From Rhynchopus sp. YZ270_cl-10 (Eukaryota > Euglenozoa > Diplonemea > Diplonemida > Diplonemidae): a stretch of DNA of 64,000 nucleotides. The position numbers were made by a program, and so were the translations under genes. The notes beneath the pieces are model-generated. The model was not told where the DNA came from and made no database searches. It was given only the letters and a program-made list of their open reading frames with translations. The stretch is taken from contig OZ037929.1 in NCBI GenBank assembly GCA_964035575.1, positions 930,001 to 994,000 on the forward strand. The letters run 5' to 3'. Position 1 is the first letter of the stretch; the number at the start of each line of letters is the position of its first letter. Positions 45,401 through 55,000 of the stretch are shown here, one piece after another.

Positions 45401-45401
45401 T
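39432..45401 (-). CDS. SecA-type motor ATPase with N-terminal acylation motif and WVPF/WVPY repeats
   Basis: An intronless frame of 1989 codons. It starts MGNCST, a good N-myristoylation signal with an adjacent Cys for palmitoylation. Residues 10-230 are Ser-rich and disordered. About 237-930 holds five or more diverged ~100-residue units marked by WVPF, WVPY, FWVAL or WVLYR. From ~1150 comes a SecA-like motor: Walker A GEMKTGEGKS (~1195), DEVDNMLID Walker B (~1325), TGLTGTIG, TNLAGRGMDI (~1604) and GRTGRQG (~1645), followed by helical regions and an acidic end. Bacterial SecA drives secretion through SecY. Here a signal-less, lipid-anchored cytosolic protein is predicted, so the role is unknown. 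SecA-like ATPases with extra domains are known in some protists. An insert in the motor (SPRKKRAPAY, ~1245) separates motifs. It lacks the C-terminal zinc-binding tail of bacterial SecA. Confidence 0.85.
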   Translation of the reverse strand: MGNCSTTEPTPAMSRRMSTPVASHEERRLKLQAQSLAAPPASAGRSQVRVVPDPPVKKVKSSSAASPPGSGRDKSFASKSESLQSMLAGTRDSSFRSIARAASSRSSTSTATASPRMFSPTEAQSPTRTYSKRKLNIRDNSSYAASNDSKEGKEGKESKEASRERSVTTLTARTPKSPSPSADEQFSFGSDSEPEMDTLNTTQYATVKGVGDTYRPDSGEKWEGRPTKIPANLPKDHNEWVPFRHYSHVPPLCHYTVRNGVFWVALEDNALGKSTKSITPLSDEDLASPSPPCTPLLTNSQLAGSLRSRTTRSFSQLYSNVSAERLQKEQLCLPAVPKATPPLGYCYYYVRENIPKGADECDVFKTGFGLWLRCSSATAKRNHEEWFAGRTETTADLLGIAKVNASLPGKIPKLAGFLWVPYKAGVADLPFLKDTVVTAGVFRGEGDVIWQSYHHTCLPDAEHAFGTIPEVEERSGSPGKADVQKVARQALDGNLSSGRQLASAGKDVNPPGWSSGTELPKPPRNLPKLNERSLKLPALVGKPLFWYPCLLESLLPYECITVATRQRGGCVMYWAALREEVAAKVRYGKTFKVETRSWAQLYSVTQRDVPADLPRLQSPNDGWVLYRNTDDIPPEVLRHARSQLVSIANGDYWLSLPKAAADAIGEVMFKPEAGAAKHHCLRITGTADVRSVADVEAAVQKLKAAGTFYEQQASRTEPSPFATAAVEAVAEVVQNVHRINGDSVWVPYHQSETIVDRYTTFPQLGGHIFNRGFINWVVYRVENAPKGRKCFQGRTQAYSEIYGLKNVTYLPHCDPELMGESTAWVPFPELEAIPPEVIVLRNFDYTDKHEKNSRLFHWRLLKKNFGEGFVPSLTSFMDALGITRAPYGLPRATRGDFWVPYPSVEQITDGLEDCPKVLLQGVVWVLVEKVPAPEKGLPALRLPEIPKRLRDQWPYDAEVDAILRRHLTNTCLLKMVARAKKQGLPKLNLLKLMHHVLSVKDDAVLEDIENRILDETGHQSRVAPGQQRDSWMTQILKVSGSNALTKEDDDIAPEATEALKRFMARNEEEIRKESLASGTPPNSVQGIADDFIALQRLLSRRYSYQLPTPPGKERVFSGTDSALPPPGEIVTRKVLRSLLYRVIKIPDEAQRRVLIMYLITEAVFMSYYFRVNYSQQLALICMTSLETWGEGGGIGEMKTGEGKSVTIAMAAAYHALNERKVDIMTSSEILARRDAGKTRAFYALLGLTVTHNCPCKGEGEEDPAPSEGEAGSPRKKRAPAYNPEEKIAAYKADIVYGTVPEFQFTFIRDVYLNHNERGERGYDIAIIDEVDNMLIDSSGRCSRLSSTIPGMDQIHWVYYLIHARLSEWSSPDLDAVHSQVLAHPLVKDLYPDTLKEMVKQNLKQWVHSCFKTRTFQANREYVVKNNEVVNVDNANTGVLQYGTVLSNGVHQFLQVKEGVPVSDETATGGFSSVLAFFQLYKKKTGLTGTIGEDEEKSEFRACYALQFFQILPFHEAKRAEEMEVMPHKDQLKDALLKVANEQAIGRRRPILVIAESIGESNEFSDHLKDCVEADGDCTLQRYTGVQSKKEEHVLRDAGNPGVITVATNLAGRGMDIVTTPEAEENGGLYVVCCFLPINMRVELQAAGRTGRQGKRGTFHLLCASTSLTVDQLKLRRKQQNEMKTQHKLAVTIPVAQHTAQLFSDFCGQKDVHIEKVKHLLPFNAKYEKRALKERWIAFMQQYHSRYQAVRSVHDARAFMDEQDAKFRAFRDSVVRDLTNRTAVRNPLQYARRAAQFIEEERYVMARQDLQRAATLPGGAEHPTVQLLLGFVASKGIAMSGGTGRGYGAAAVARHLAAACEGYRKWLDYVVQGKRVFPRCTRMLVVEGALAQVVVSLAETLRGLDKWLADTEGVPLKALLDFVPNPSRVHTEEKAPDTCGNNTVRLKRLGIVGNVLCRVHQAKLATMREALFDDREVQLIPLSPRKDEDD

Positions 45402-45640
45402 TGACCATCATACACACTGCATGGTCTACAGTCGTGTCCCTGGAGAAGGTGGTGTCTGGTGTTGAAGTGATGGGGGAGGGAACATCAACCCCTATGAGGA
45501 AGGTTGCCAGGCATAGTGGGATATGGGGTCATGATATGGGGGGGACACACACAAGGGTGTGAATAAGGCCGACTCCCGACTCCGACTCCCTTATTTACAC
45601 CTTTGTGGGTGGGGGGAGACGATGTGATAATGATGTTGGG

Positions 45641-45690
45641 GGTGGATCCCCGACCATGCGGTCCTGCATTTCGAGGTTGGCATCTGATAA
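45641..45690 (+). repeat. Family B repeat, tail only
   Basis: GTGGATCCCCGACCATGCGG then TCCTGCATTTCG and GCATCTGAT. Confidence 0.55.
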
Positions 45691-45828
45691 AGGGGGAAAA
45701 AAAAATGAGATGAGAAGGGATTTTCGATTTATATAACCATGATGTTTGGTTGAGGGGAGTGTGTGAGGGGGAAGATAGCGCATGAAGACTGTAGATGCAG
45801 GATTAGGGAAATAGGGATAAAAAAAAAA

Positions 45829-45901
45829 AGTGAAGTTTTATTAATGCAGGCACCTCTCCGACTGACCCACTGTACGATGCCAGCCATCCGGATGAAAGCA
45901 C
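45829..45901 (+). repeat. Family E repeat
   Basis: All blocks present after an A-run. Confidence 0.75.
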
Positions 45902-46396
45902 AAATAAAAAAAAAAGAGAAATATTCTCAGCCTTTGCTGAGTAGAAGAAACGAAAGAAGAACTGGGTTTTTTTTTTCGTTCAGTTTTTTGTTGTTATTTT
46001 AATGTTCGGTTTACAACAATTTTTTTTTAAAATATCCACCTTTCTCCAAGCGTATCTTCTCTAGTGTAGCCAGGCAAAACAAAATATTTTGCCTGATTTT
46101 TTTTTAACGTTGTCTTTATTTTTCCTTGCGTTCCACTCATTTATGTGGTTAATGCTTTCGTTTCCAAAAAAGTTGGGATGTTTTTAGTCATCGCATCTCG
46201 ATAGATGAAATGTTTAAACGCATCCTTTAAAAAAAAGGGATGGGAGCGGGGAGTGGGGAGTGGGGGAGAAAAAAGATAAAAAAAATAAGAGCATTGAAAA
46301 TCAGCAATCGCAAAAAAAAAAAAAAAAGGCAAAAAGGACAGCTAAAATCTACAATAGATAGAATACTAAGTCTGGATATATTTATAAAAAAAAAAA

Positions 46397-46594
46397 GTGA
46401 AGTAAGTGCACAACACCTCGGGGCATGCTCGATACATGATCTTCAGTACCGATCCTCGGTGTGAAAGCATGGCCTAACGATCCTTTGGTCTCGCTTCTGT
46501 TCAAGGGATGAAGCCGGAGGTGACAGAAAAATTACCACAGGGATAACTGGCTTGTGGCAGCCAAGCGGGGATACAGGCACTGACACTCCACGGG
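46397..46594 (+). repeat. Family C repeat split by the LSU rRNA fragment
   Basis: The left edge GTGAAGTAAGTGCACAAC and right edge ACAGGCACTGACACTCC match the two halves of family C copies (3187, 22061, 48876). The normally 15-20 nt variable centre is replaced by rRNA sequence. Confidence 0.7.
46421..46566 (+). rRNA. Fragment of large-subunit rRNA (domain V region)
   Basis: The stretch contains ATTACCACAGGGATAACTGG then CTTGTGGCAGCCAAGC, the near-universal peptidyl-transferase segment, preceded by GTGAAAGCATGGCC and ACGATCCTTTGGTC in the order found in eukaryotic LSU rRNA. About 146 nt are present; the rest of the rRNA is absent on both sides. It is a displaced fragment, not an rRNA gene, and it sits inside a family C repeat. 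Confidence 0.85.
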
Positions 46595-46602
46595 AGAAAA
46601 AG

Positions 46603-46648
46603 AAAAAGGTATCAGTTGACTCTAAGCCTCTCTGTGCTTAGTCACCTA
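46603..46648 (+). repeat. Family A hairpin repeat
   Basis: Core CTAAGCCTCTCTGTGCTTAG intact; lies just after the family C/rRNA chimera. Confidence 0.7.
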
Positions 46649-47773
46649 TAAAAAAAAGACGAGAGAGAGAAAGCGATTATAACCTGCTTCTGGCAGGGGG
46701 GAAATACCTCTCTCGCTATTTTCTTAAACCCGTATTGTGTTTGTTTTTTTTTTCGAACCAAAAAAATAAAAAAAAAACCTAAATTTTGAGTTGCCTGAAC
46801 TGATTGTTTTCTCTGAATATGAAACTGATAACAAAGTTGAAGCCAAAAATTCCCGTTTTTCTAGGGGATAAATTTGCCTCAAAAATAAACACCCCCCTTT
46901 CCTTTGAAAAGATGTGCACAACGTACACACCTTTTCAAATTGCGAAACATTACCCCATAACCGTTCTTTATGAAGTGTTCGTTCGCAACAATTTTTGGAA
47001 ACCCCGTAAACCTGCTTTTTTTTTTTGTCGAAATTTGCAGGAAAAAAACACTCAGTATACATAAGAAGATACCAAACAAAAGAATTTTTTAATTTTTTTG
47101 AAGAAAAAGAGAAAAAAAAACGAAAGACGAAAACTGCACAACACAATATTTTTTAAAAAATCGCGTTGTGACCTTTGCCGTATATTTTTCCATTTTTTTT
47201 TCTCTTTTGCACATCAGAATATCGTCAATGAGAGACAGTGGTTTTTTCCTTTTCTGTAAACACTCTGCAGTAAGAACAAAAAGGGAGTGTAGCACCGGTC
47301 TCTCATTTTTAAAAAAAGATCGTGTCTTTGTTTGCGCGCTCAAAAAGCTGGGCAAAATATTTAAAAAAAAAATGTGTGAAAACCGCATTTAGTGTTGCTG
47401 TGTAGAATTCAAAGTAAATCAAACAGATAAACACAAAAGCTTTTGTTTTCCATTATTTTGTCTGTTTGCCCCAAGCGCTTGCCCCCAATCTTTGTTAAAA
47501 TATTTTTCTTCTTTTCTAGTTTCACCTAATCTCCCTTCGGGGATCAGAGTGAAAACTAAAAAGAAAAAAGGCTTGAAAATTCGAATACCCTATAAAAAGA
47601 AACGTTGTGGAGTAGAAAAGCAAAACGGGACCCCCATTTTATGTATTTTTTTTTCTTTTGTGTTCTGACCAAAGACGAATGACATACCGAACACAGACCA
47701 GATCTACCCCCTTTCCCTTGAGAATGAAAAAAACCCATCACAACAACAAAAATTTGTTTTTTTGGAAAGTGAA

Positions 47774-47824
47774 GATTGCACAAACTGTGGCAACACAGCC
47801 CCGAGGCAACTACACTACTCCAAC
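47774..47824 (+). repeat. Family F repeat, plus orientation
   Basis: GATTGCACAAACTGTGGCAA ... GAGGCAACTACACTACTCC. Confidence 0.65.
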
Positions 47825-48151
47825 ATTTTTTTAAAAGAACACAACTCACGACGCCGTTTGCTGGTCTATTTCGGCGGAACGTGAATAAAAAAGACCCCTT
47901 AATTCATATAATAACAGTTCAATTTTTTTAAATTGATGCATCCATCGAGGAAGCTGTCATCAATGTTTTTCCCCCCACACATTCACTCATACGCGAGCAG
48001 ATCTCAAAGAGCCATCAAAATAAAAAGGTTTTTTTTTCCGGTAAAGTTATAAACCTAAAAGCATTTCATGCTTCGTAATCTTGGAGAATAAAAGAACTTA
48101 GCTAATCAGATGAATGTGTCTTCGCTGTTACACATACATCCAAACAACAAC

Positions 48152-48198
48152 AAAGTGAAGTTGATATGTGCAAACGCCTCTGGGACGCAGGAACTGAC
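48152..48198 (+). repeat. Family C repeat
   Basis: GTGAAGTTGATATGTGCAAA, CGCCTCTGGGACGCAGGAAC. Confidence 0.7.
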
Positions 48199-48875
48199 AA
48201 CAACAAAAAACAACAAAAAAAGTGAAACGTTATCCCAAAACTTTCAGAGTTTATTACAACCTTGATTGTTTTGAAAAACATTTTTTTGAATACTGGGGAA
48301 ACGAGCTGGGGATTTGGGGATGAGCTTTTGAATGAACGCTTTTTTGTTTTCGTAACGCCAAGCTCTTTAACCTTGATTGAGTTTTACCGAATCGCTCAAC
48401 TGCGTGTTTTTGATCTGGTCTCTGGAATAATTTCAGAGAGTGTGATGAGCTCCGAATGAACGCCTTTTATTTCACTTCATTCATCGTATCACCCCCGACT
48501 GGGGAAACTAGGTGGGGTGGGTGGGGGTGGGGTTGAATTGGGGGATTGGGTTTAAAAAAAAAAAATGATGATATGCCCAAACCGCCCTTATCCTCGTGAA
48601 GCGCAAAAGAAGAGTAAATAAAAATTGAAATATTTGAATCTGGTCTCGCAGACCCGATAGAGCATAACACATAATTTACAGAAAGGTTTTTTTGGAAGAT
48701 TTACCCTATCCTGTTTGTTCAACTAAATACCGTTTGAAGCTACAAAAAAGTTGGTTTCTGGTCTTTTTTTTTTGCTATTTTTGGTTTTGAAAACAACTTT
48801 GAAAACTTCCGCTTATTGAGTATTTTTCCTTTGGCTTCTTTTGAGGATAGGAGTGGGTTTCCTTTGTCAGAAAAA

Positions 48876-48930
48876 AAGTGAAGTTGATAGTGCAAACGCC
48901 TCTGGGACGCAGGCACTGACACTCCGCGGG
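48876..48930 (+). repeat. Family C repeat
   Basis: Full frame ending ACTCCGCGGG; first of a C-B-A series. Confidence 0.75.
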
Positions 48931-48938
48931 GGGAAAAA

Positions 48939-48980
48939 AGTAGAGTTGAAATACAAAGCCCTCTAGTGACAGTGTACCTA
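48939..48980 (+). repeat. Family B repeat, head only
   Basis: Ends GTGTACCT; middle module of the C-B-A series. Confidence 0.65.
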
Positions 48981-48989
48981 ACAAAAAAG

Positions 48990-49030
48990 AAAAGTTTATA
49001 AGATGACCCTAAGCCTCTCGTGCTTAGTCT
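48990..49030 (+). repeat. Family A hairpin repeat
   Basis: Last module of a C-B-A series at 48876-49030. Confidence 0.75.
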
Positions 49031-49075
49031 TGATCAAAAAAAGGGGGGATGGGGGGGAGAAATCGTGGAGAAAGA

Positions 49076-52000
49076 TCACGCAAAGATCTCCTTGTCCGGT
49101 GACTCTGTCCCTGCCCTCTGGGGATAGTCACAGGAGTGGATGATCAGATGCGTGATGGTGAACCTGTGGTCGCCGCCGTCGCTGCTGAACTCGATGTCGT
49201 TGGACCAGATTTGAAGGTCGAGCACAAGAGTCGAGGGCTCCCACGGTACCACCACATCGATGCTCAGCGACGTGTCACCCAGACCACGTCCCACCACATT
49301 CACACCTGTTAAATACGGGACGTGTTTTGTGAAAAACACGCGCTCCGAGGTACTAGCACGTTCCGTTGTCGTTCTCTCTCTGGTTGGGTCAGGGCTGGAT
49401 GTGGACCCACGCACGATGATACCGCTGTCGGTGTGGTGCGGCACGTCTACGAGGAAGACACCCGCCTCCACACGGACGTGGGTGTGGGTGTCGAGGGAGA
49501 TCATGGGCGACACGAAGCGTGTCCCGTAGTGTCGTCCCTGGTAGACGCGCGTCGTCATGAAGACGTAGTCTTGGATGGACCACCTGCGTTCAAGCGCGTC
49601 GCCTTCGAACTGCACAAGGTCCTCAAACATGACAAGCGAGCATAGATCGATGCGGTCCATCTCTGCTATGGCACGGTGCTCGCACTCCTCACCGGTGAAG
49701 CCGTACTTGCAGGTCGCACACTCACTGCCACCCCAGTTGCCCACACATTCACACCCATGCGTACCACACACACCACGCCCGTTGCACTGCACAGGAATCT
49801 GCGTGGCAACGCCATTCGACATTCCACTCACAGAAGAGTTCCCTGGGCAGTTGCCCGCATCCTTCAGGTTCTCTGCACCGAAGCCTACAATCGCAATGGT
49901 GTCGATCTGTGCAGGGGAGGTGGTGAGGGGAGGGAGGGAGGGAGGGAGAGGGGATATACCTGCGAGACGACGTCGCTCGAAAGGTTGAACACAACCTTGA
50001 TGACCTTGGTCTTCCAGCGCACCTCGACGCCGTCCTCATTGACGTTGTACGTGACGCGTGTTGTGGTCTGCGTGATGTCTGCCTCGTCGGGGGCGAAAAT
50101 ACGTGATGTGCTTGTACCGAAGTAGTGCTGTGAGAGAAGGAGATACAAAGGGAAGGGGAGGAGGCTATGGTGGCATACCGGCTCACGTCTGCCCCACACT
50201 CTGATGAAGTATTTGTCGTTTGTGTTGATTGAGGCGCCTGAGTCGTTTGTGTAGTGAGACGTCGCTGCCTCTGTTGTGAACGACTCGTTCACCACCTGCA
50301 GCGTTTGGTCGAACACCTGCGAGGCAGTCAGCATGCGCTCAGGTGTCACCAGTGTCCCGTCTGCTGACTGCACTGGGTCCAACGGTGCACCTCCTCCTGC
50401 AGTAGCAGCCGCACCAGTGGGTGCGGGCTGTGCGTAGATGGCTACGACAGACCCAGGGTTGTAGTTCTCGTAGATGTGAATCTGTCGTGTTGTTGTGTTG
50501 GGGGTGAACAGTGGAAAGGGAGGTGCATACCTGCGAGAGGAAGATGGGGTCCTGGTACTCAAGGGTGACGTACTGGAGGGCGTCCTTCCACTCCGAGTTG
50601 CGGCGCTGGGCTGCAGGGCAGGTGTCGCGCTGCACCTCACGGTCGCAGAAGTACTGTAGTGTGTGATGTGATGTGGTGTGGTTTGGTAACAGATTTAGAG
50701 TGGTAATGCCTGAACGGAGTATAGCCCACTGGATATGGTTGATGCCTAGTGAGGGTAATTCTTGCGAAGAATATGACCCTAGCCCAGTGGTGTTATGTGG
50801 TGGTGTTGTGGGGAATTCGTAACAGAGAAGGTCGGCACTGAAACATGCAATGCTGCTTGACATACCTGTAGGGGCTCCCAGGCGGCGGTTCTTGTGTACC
50901 TCTGCTTCGTGTAGTACTCCTCCTGTGCATCGGGGAAGCCACACAAGGCGTGTACGTTCCCAGGGGCAGCGTGTGTGGAGTAGTCCAGAACGCGTGTCGG
51001 GAACTGCAGTGGGCGTGTCTCCATGACTGCGGGCTCCTTGGAGGGGGCGGTGCCGGTCTCGTCCTGAGGCACGTAGTGTGTCTGCGACACTGTGCACGTG
51101 GCACCGCTGTACGCCCTGCTGCAGATGTCGCAGGCCGGCCCCGTCCAGTAGCCAGTAGCAGGCGACGCGTCGCAGTTGCACTTCGCATTGCCGTCGCAGC
51201 GCCCGTGCACGCAGTCCAGCTTCGGGTCAAGACCGTCGCGCACATACCCGCACACACGCTTGGCGTTCTGCTTCGCATCTGCGACACAGACCCTGCACTT
51301 GCCGCACTGGTTGCGCTCATCGTAGCCCACCCTCTCCCACTCGCAGATGCCCACAGCACTGCAGGTCAAACACGTACCCTTGCAGTCGGTGTTGCAGCAG
51401 ATCCCGTTCACGCAGTGGCCAGAGCCGCAGTCGTCGTTGTCACCACACGACGTGCCCAGCGCAAGCCGGCTGATGCAGCGCTTGTCGCGGCACTGATAGC
51501 CAGACGTGCAGTCCGCAGCACTCTGACACGAGATCTGGCACTCCGATCCCTGGACGATGTTGTGGTCGGGCACGTTCGCCTTCTTCCCGCAGAAGTACGG
51601 GAAGCACGACAGGTGGGTAAAGCACTCAGCGCCTGGTGTGGCCGACAGCGTTGTTGGCGGTGTAGGTGGGACGACGTAGGCCCAGTTTGCCTCAAGGTTG
51701 CTCCCCAACGGCAGTGGCACACGCAGGCACAGCGTGGGCGTGCCCAGCCTGTTGCCTTCGGGGAAGCAGGATGTGGGGATCTCTGTCATGCTCTGACGTC
51801 CCTGCAGCACCACCTGGTTGGGGATACACTTGCGCAGGAGGCACGAATGGAGGTGCTGGCAGTGTGCGTCGATGGTGCACGATGTCAGGCAGACGGAGGT
51901 CGACGTCGGCTGCGAGGCGATGTGCGTGCCGCACACATAAGGTGTGCAGAAGTCGTACTCTCGTGAGCCGCAGCCCTGCAGGAGAGCTGGTGTGCCCGCC

Positions 52001-55000
52001 ACGCAGTCGCCGTCTACACACTTCGACGTGACCGTACAGTGCGCATCAATGGAACAGCTCGACCTGCAACGCGAGTGCGAGAACGCAGTCTGCGCGTTGC
52101 CCTTCCCGCACGCAAACGGCGCACATTCTGAATGAGCAAAACATGCATTCGGTACTGACTCAATCCAAAGACACTCACCCGTCTCCGTGTCTGCGTCATT
52201 ACCATCGCAGGACGCAGTGTTGCTCAGGACAGTTCCCGACACCGACAACGAGCACCTGTACCCAGAATACGACGTGTCCTGCACCTGCCCCCCATAGCAG
52301 TCGTCGTTACCCCAACACTGGCGCTTGCACAGCCCTGTGACCGTGTCGCAGCCGTACGGCTCGCATATGGAGGGGTCCACCATGCAGCCCCCCAGCGGCG
52401 GCTGTGCGGTGCCTTCGACGACGCACTTCCTTGAGACGCAGATGTTCCCTGCGATGCAGTGGTCGTTCGACGTGCACGACACGCGGCACGTGCTCGATGA
52501 GTCCGTGCGGACGTAGCGGGAGTCGCCACACACGTAGGGCGCACACCTGAAGGCCTCGCCGTGGCAGCAGGCAGTGCACTCCTCACAGCGGTATTGCGTG
52601 ACGTCCTCGCAGTAGCAGTCCTGCCGCGAGCCTGCTGCGTAGTTGGGCTGCAGGTCTCTGCCGTTGCACGCGACAGGAGTCACCGTCACAGCAGGGCAGA
52701 CGTCGTTTGCGCCACGTGTTGCGTCAGATGGACACTCGGGGAGAACAGGACACTCGGTGCCCTGCTTGCACTGCGTCATCTCGTACAGGTCGACCTCGCA
52801 CAGCTTGCACGACCGCATGCGTGGTAGCCTGTTCATCGTCACCTGCCATGGGGAAGAGTACCGCGGCTGTCCCAAGCAGTCAACAATGTCGGGGCTTTGC
52901 GGCTCGAAGCCGTCGTCCCCTGGACACAGGACACGGTCACGCCCACTCGTTCCAGCAATACACACAGGTGCAGGTGGCCAGTGGCAACCGCATTTGTGAT
53001 CGCCAACGTGGTTCAGCGTAGGCGGGAAGCCACCCTTGCAGTCGATCTCCTGTGGCGAGTCCCACACAGGGCAGTCCGTGCAGCTCCCTTCCGTCTCTTC
53101 GATGCACTGGAACTGTGGGAACGCACAGCCACACGCGTCAAATCCTTCCGTTGCGCATGGCTGGTTCACCCACGAAGACAGCGGCCAGTTCGCACAGTTG
53201 ATGAAGATGTTGCCGTTGGAAACGGTGAAACGCTTCTTGGAGTACAGCGCAGGCCAGTCGGGGCACTTCGACTTGCAGACAAGCGTCCCGTTGTTCGTCC
53301 ACTTGTCTGTTGTTGTGGGGTTGCACACAGGAAACACGAGAGGTGATGTGCATCCGCAGAAGTCCTCCTTCACCTCTTGCACAGGTGCGTGTATGTCGAA
53401 CACGCTGCCTTCGCAATCAATCCACATTTCTTGCGACCCAGGCACAGTTGGGCACGTGCTGCACTTGCCACTCGAAACGACGGAGACTGAGGAGAGCGCA
53501 CGGCAGATGCCTTCGCACTCACCAAAGAAGCGCAGGACAGCCTGCTTGTTGGGAAGGTACGTCGATGTGCTCTCGACAAGGGTGTTGTACGCGACCACCT
53601 GTGCACCCGTGCATGCAGATGCTGCAGCGAGGTGGCAGAACTGCGAGAAGTGCCTCTGCCCCTCTGTGTCGGGGAGGCACTCTATCTTCACGGACTGCAC
53701 ACCGCACGGCGCGTCCTTCGGGCAGCTGATGTACAGGTTCGAGTATCCCTTGCAGTCGTACTGCGGGACGGACGTGCCTAACGACGCAGTCGCAACACCA
53801 CTGCAGCAGACCTCGTCAGCGTCCTCACCCTTGGAGCACTGATATGTGTTGCTTGTGGGACAGCCGCAGTCGTCGCTGCGCACCATGTCGATCGCAATGC
53901 ACTTCGACGCAGTGCTCGACACACACTCGGCCTTCGCATGGATGCTTGCAGAGAAGTAGTCGTCACTCCCGTCGGCATTCGCGAACTTACCCCCCTTTGC
54001 GCAGGTGTTCCCGTACGTGCCTGTCTTCGAGTAGCGTGAGTCAGTCGTCGCAAGGTCCTCATGCGGGCACATCCCAGAAGGTACGCACCGCAGCGTGCCG
54101 TCCACAACCTCCGCACGCACAGAGGGCGCACTTTCGCAGATGCTGCAGTCGTGTCCTGCATAGCCCGCATTGCACACACACTGTCCCTTGTGCGTCCCCG
54201 ACGTCGAGCACACACCGTTCCCACTGCACGTCGTGCAGTCCTCCACAGAGCACTGCCCGCCGTTGTAGCCATCTGCACACGTGTTGCAAACATCGCCAAC
54301 CCAGAACCCCAGGTCCGACGTCACGTCCATGTGCTTCGACCCGTCGTAGCTTGTGTGTCTAGGAGGGATCACGGTGTCGACCCAGGTCCCACCCCTTGCG
54401 AGGTACTTGCCTTCGGTCCACTCATAGAGGTTGTCACGGAAGATCACCCTGCGTGCCTGGCCTGTGCCAGACCCAAGCTCGATCTCGCGTATGAGCCCTT
54501 CGATGGGGAACTGCGTCACACCGATGCGCAGCTGCATGAAGGAGATGTCGTTCATCGACAGCTTGCCCTGCAACTTCGCGCTAGGGGGGTGCATGGGGTT
54601 CACATTGAGCTGTGTGTCGACCTTGAGCTCTGTGTACAGCGGCTCTCCGTTGTGCGACATGCTCTGCCCCAGGTACATATGCACCGTGCCTGCCACCGGG
54701 TCCGCCTCCACCTTGACACGCACCCACTCGTCAGTGCACAGAATCGGGAGCGCCTCCGTGAATCCAAGAAGCGTCGACCCGCTTGAGTCGGCCATCTCCA
54801 GCACCAACTTCCCTCCCGTGATGCGCAGCAGCACAGAGTCGCTCAGGCGGTTTGCGTACAGCAGATACAAGCTCGAGGCCCCCACCGTCCCCGGCAGCTT
54901 CACCATGAGCGTGTAGTCGATGGCAGGGAGCTCGGGCAGGTGTATGTACGATATGCTGAGAGACGCGCTGAAGAAGGTCATCTCGCCAAACCGGAACACC

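Larger units (their letters stand above)
45402..49075. other. Intergenic, A/T-rich
   Basis: Contains family B tail, family E, the C/rRNA chimera, A, F, C, then the C-B-A series at 48876-49030. 46.65-47.75 kb is AT-rich with nothing recognised. Confidence 0.55.
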
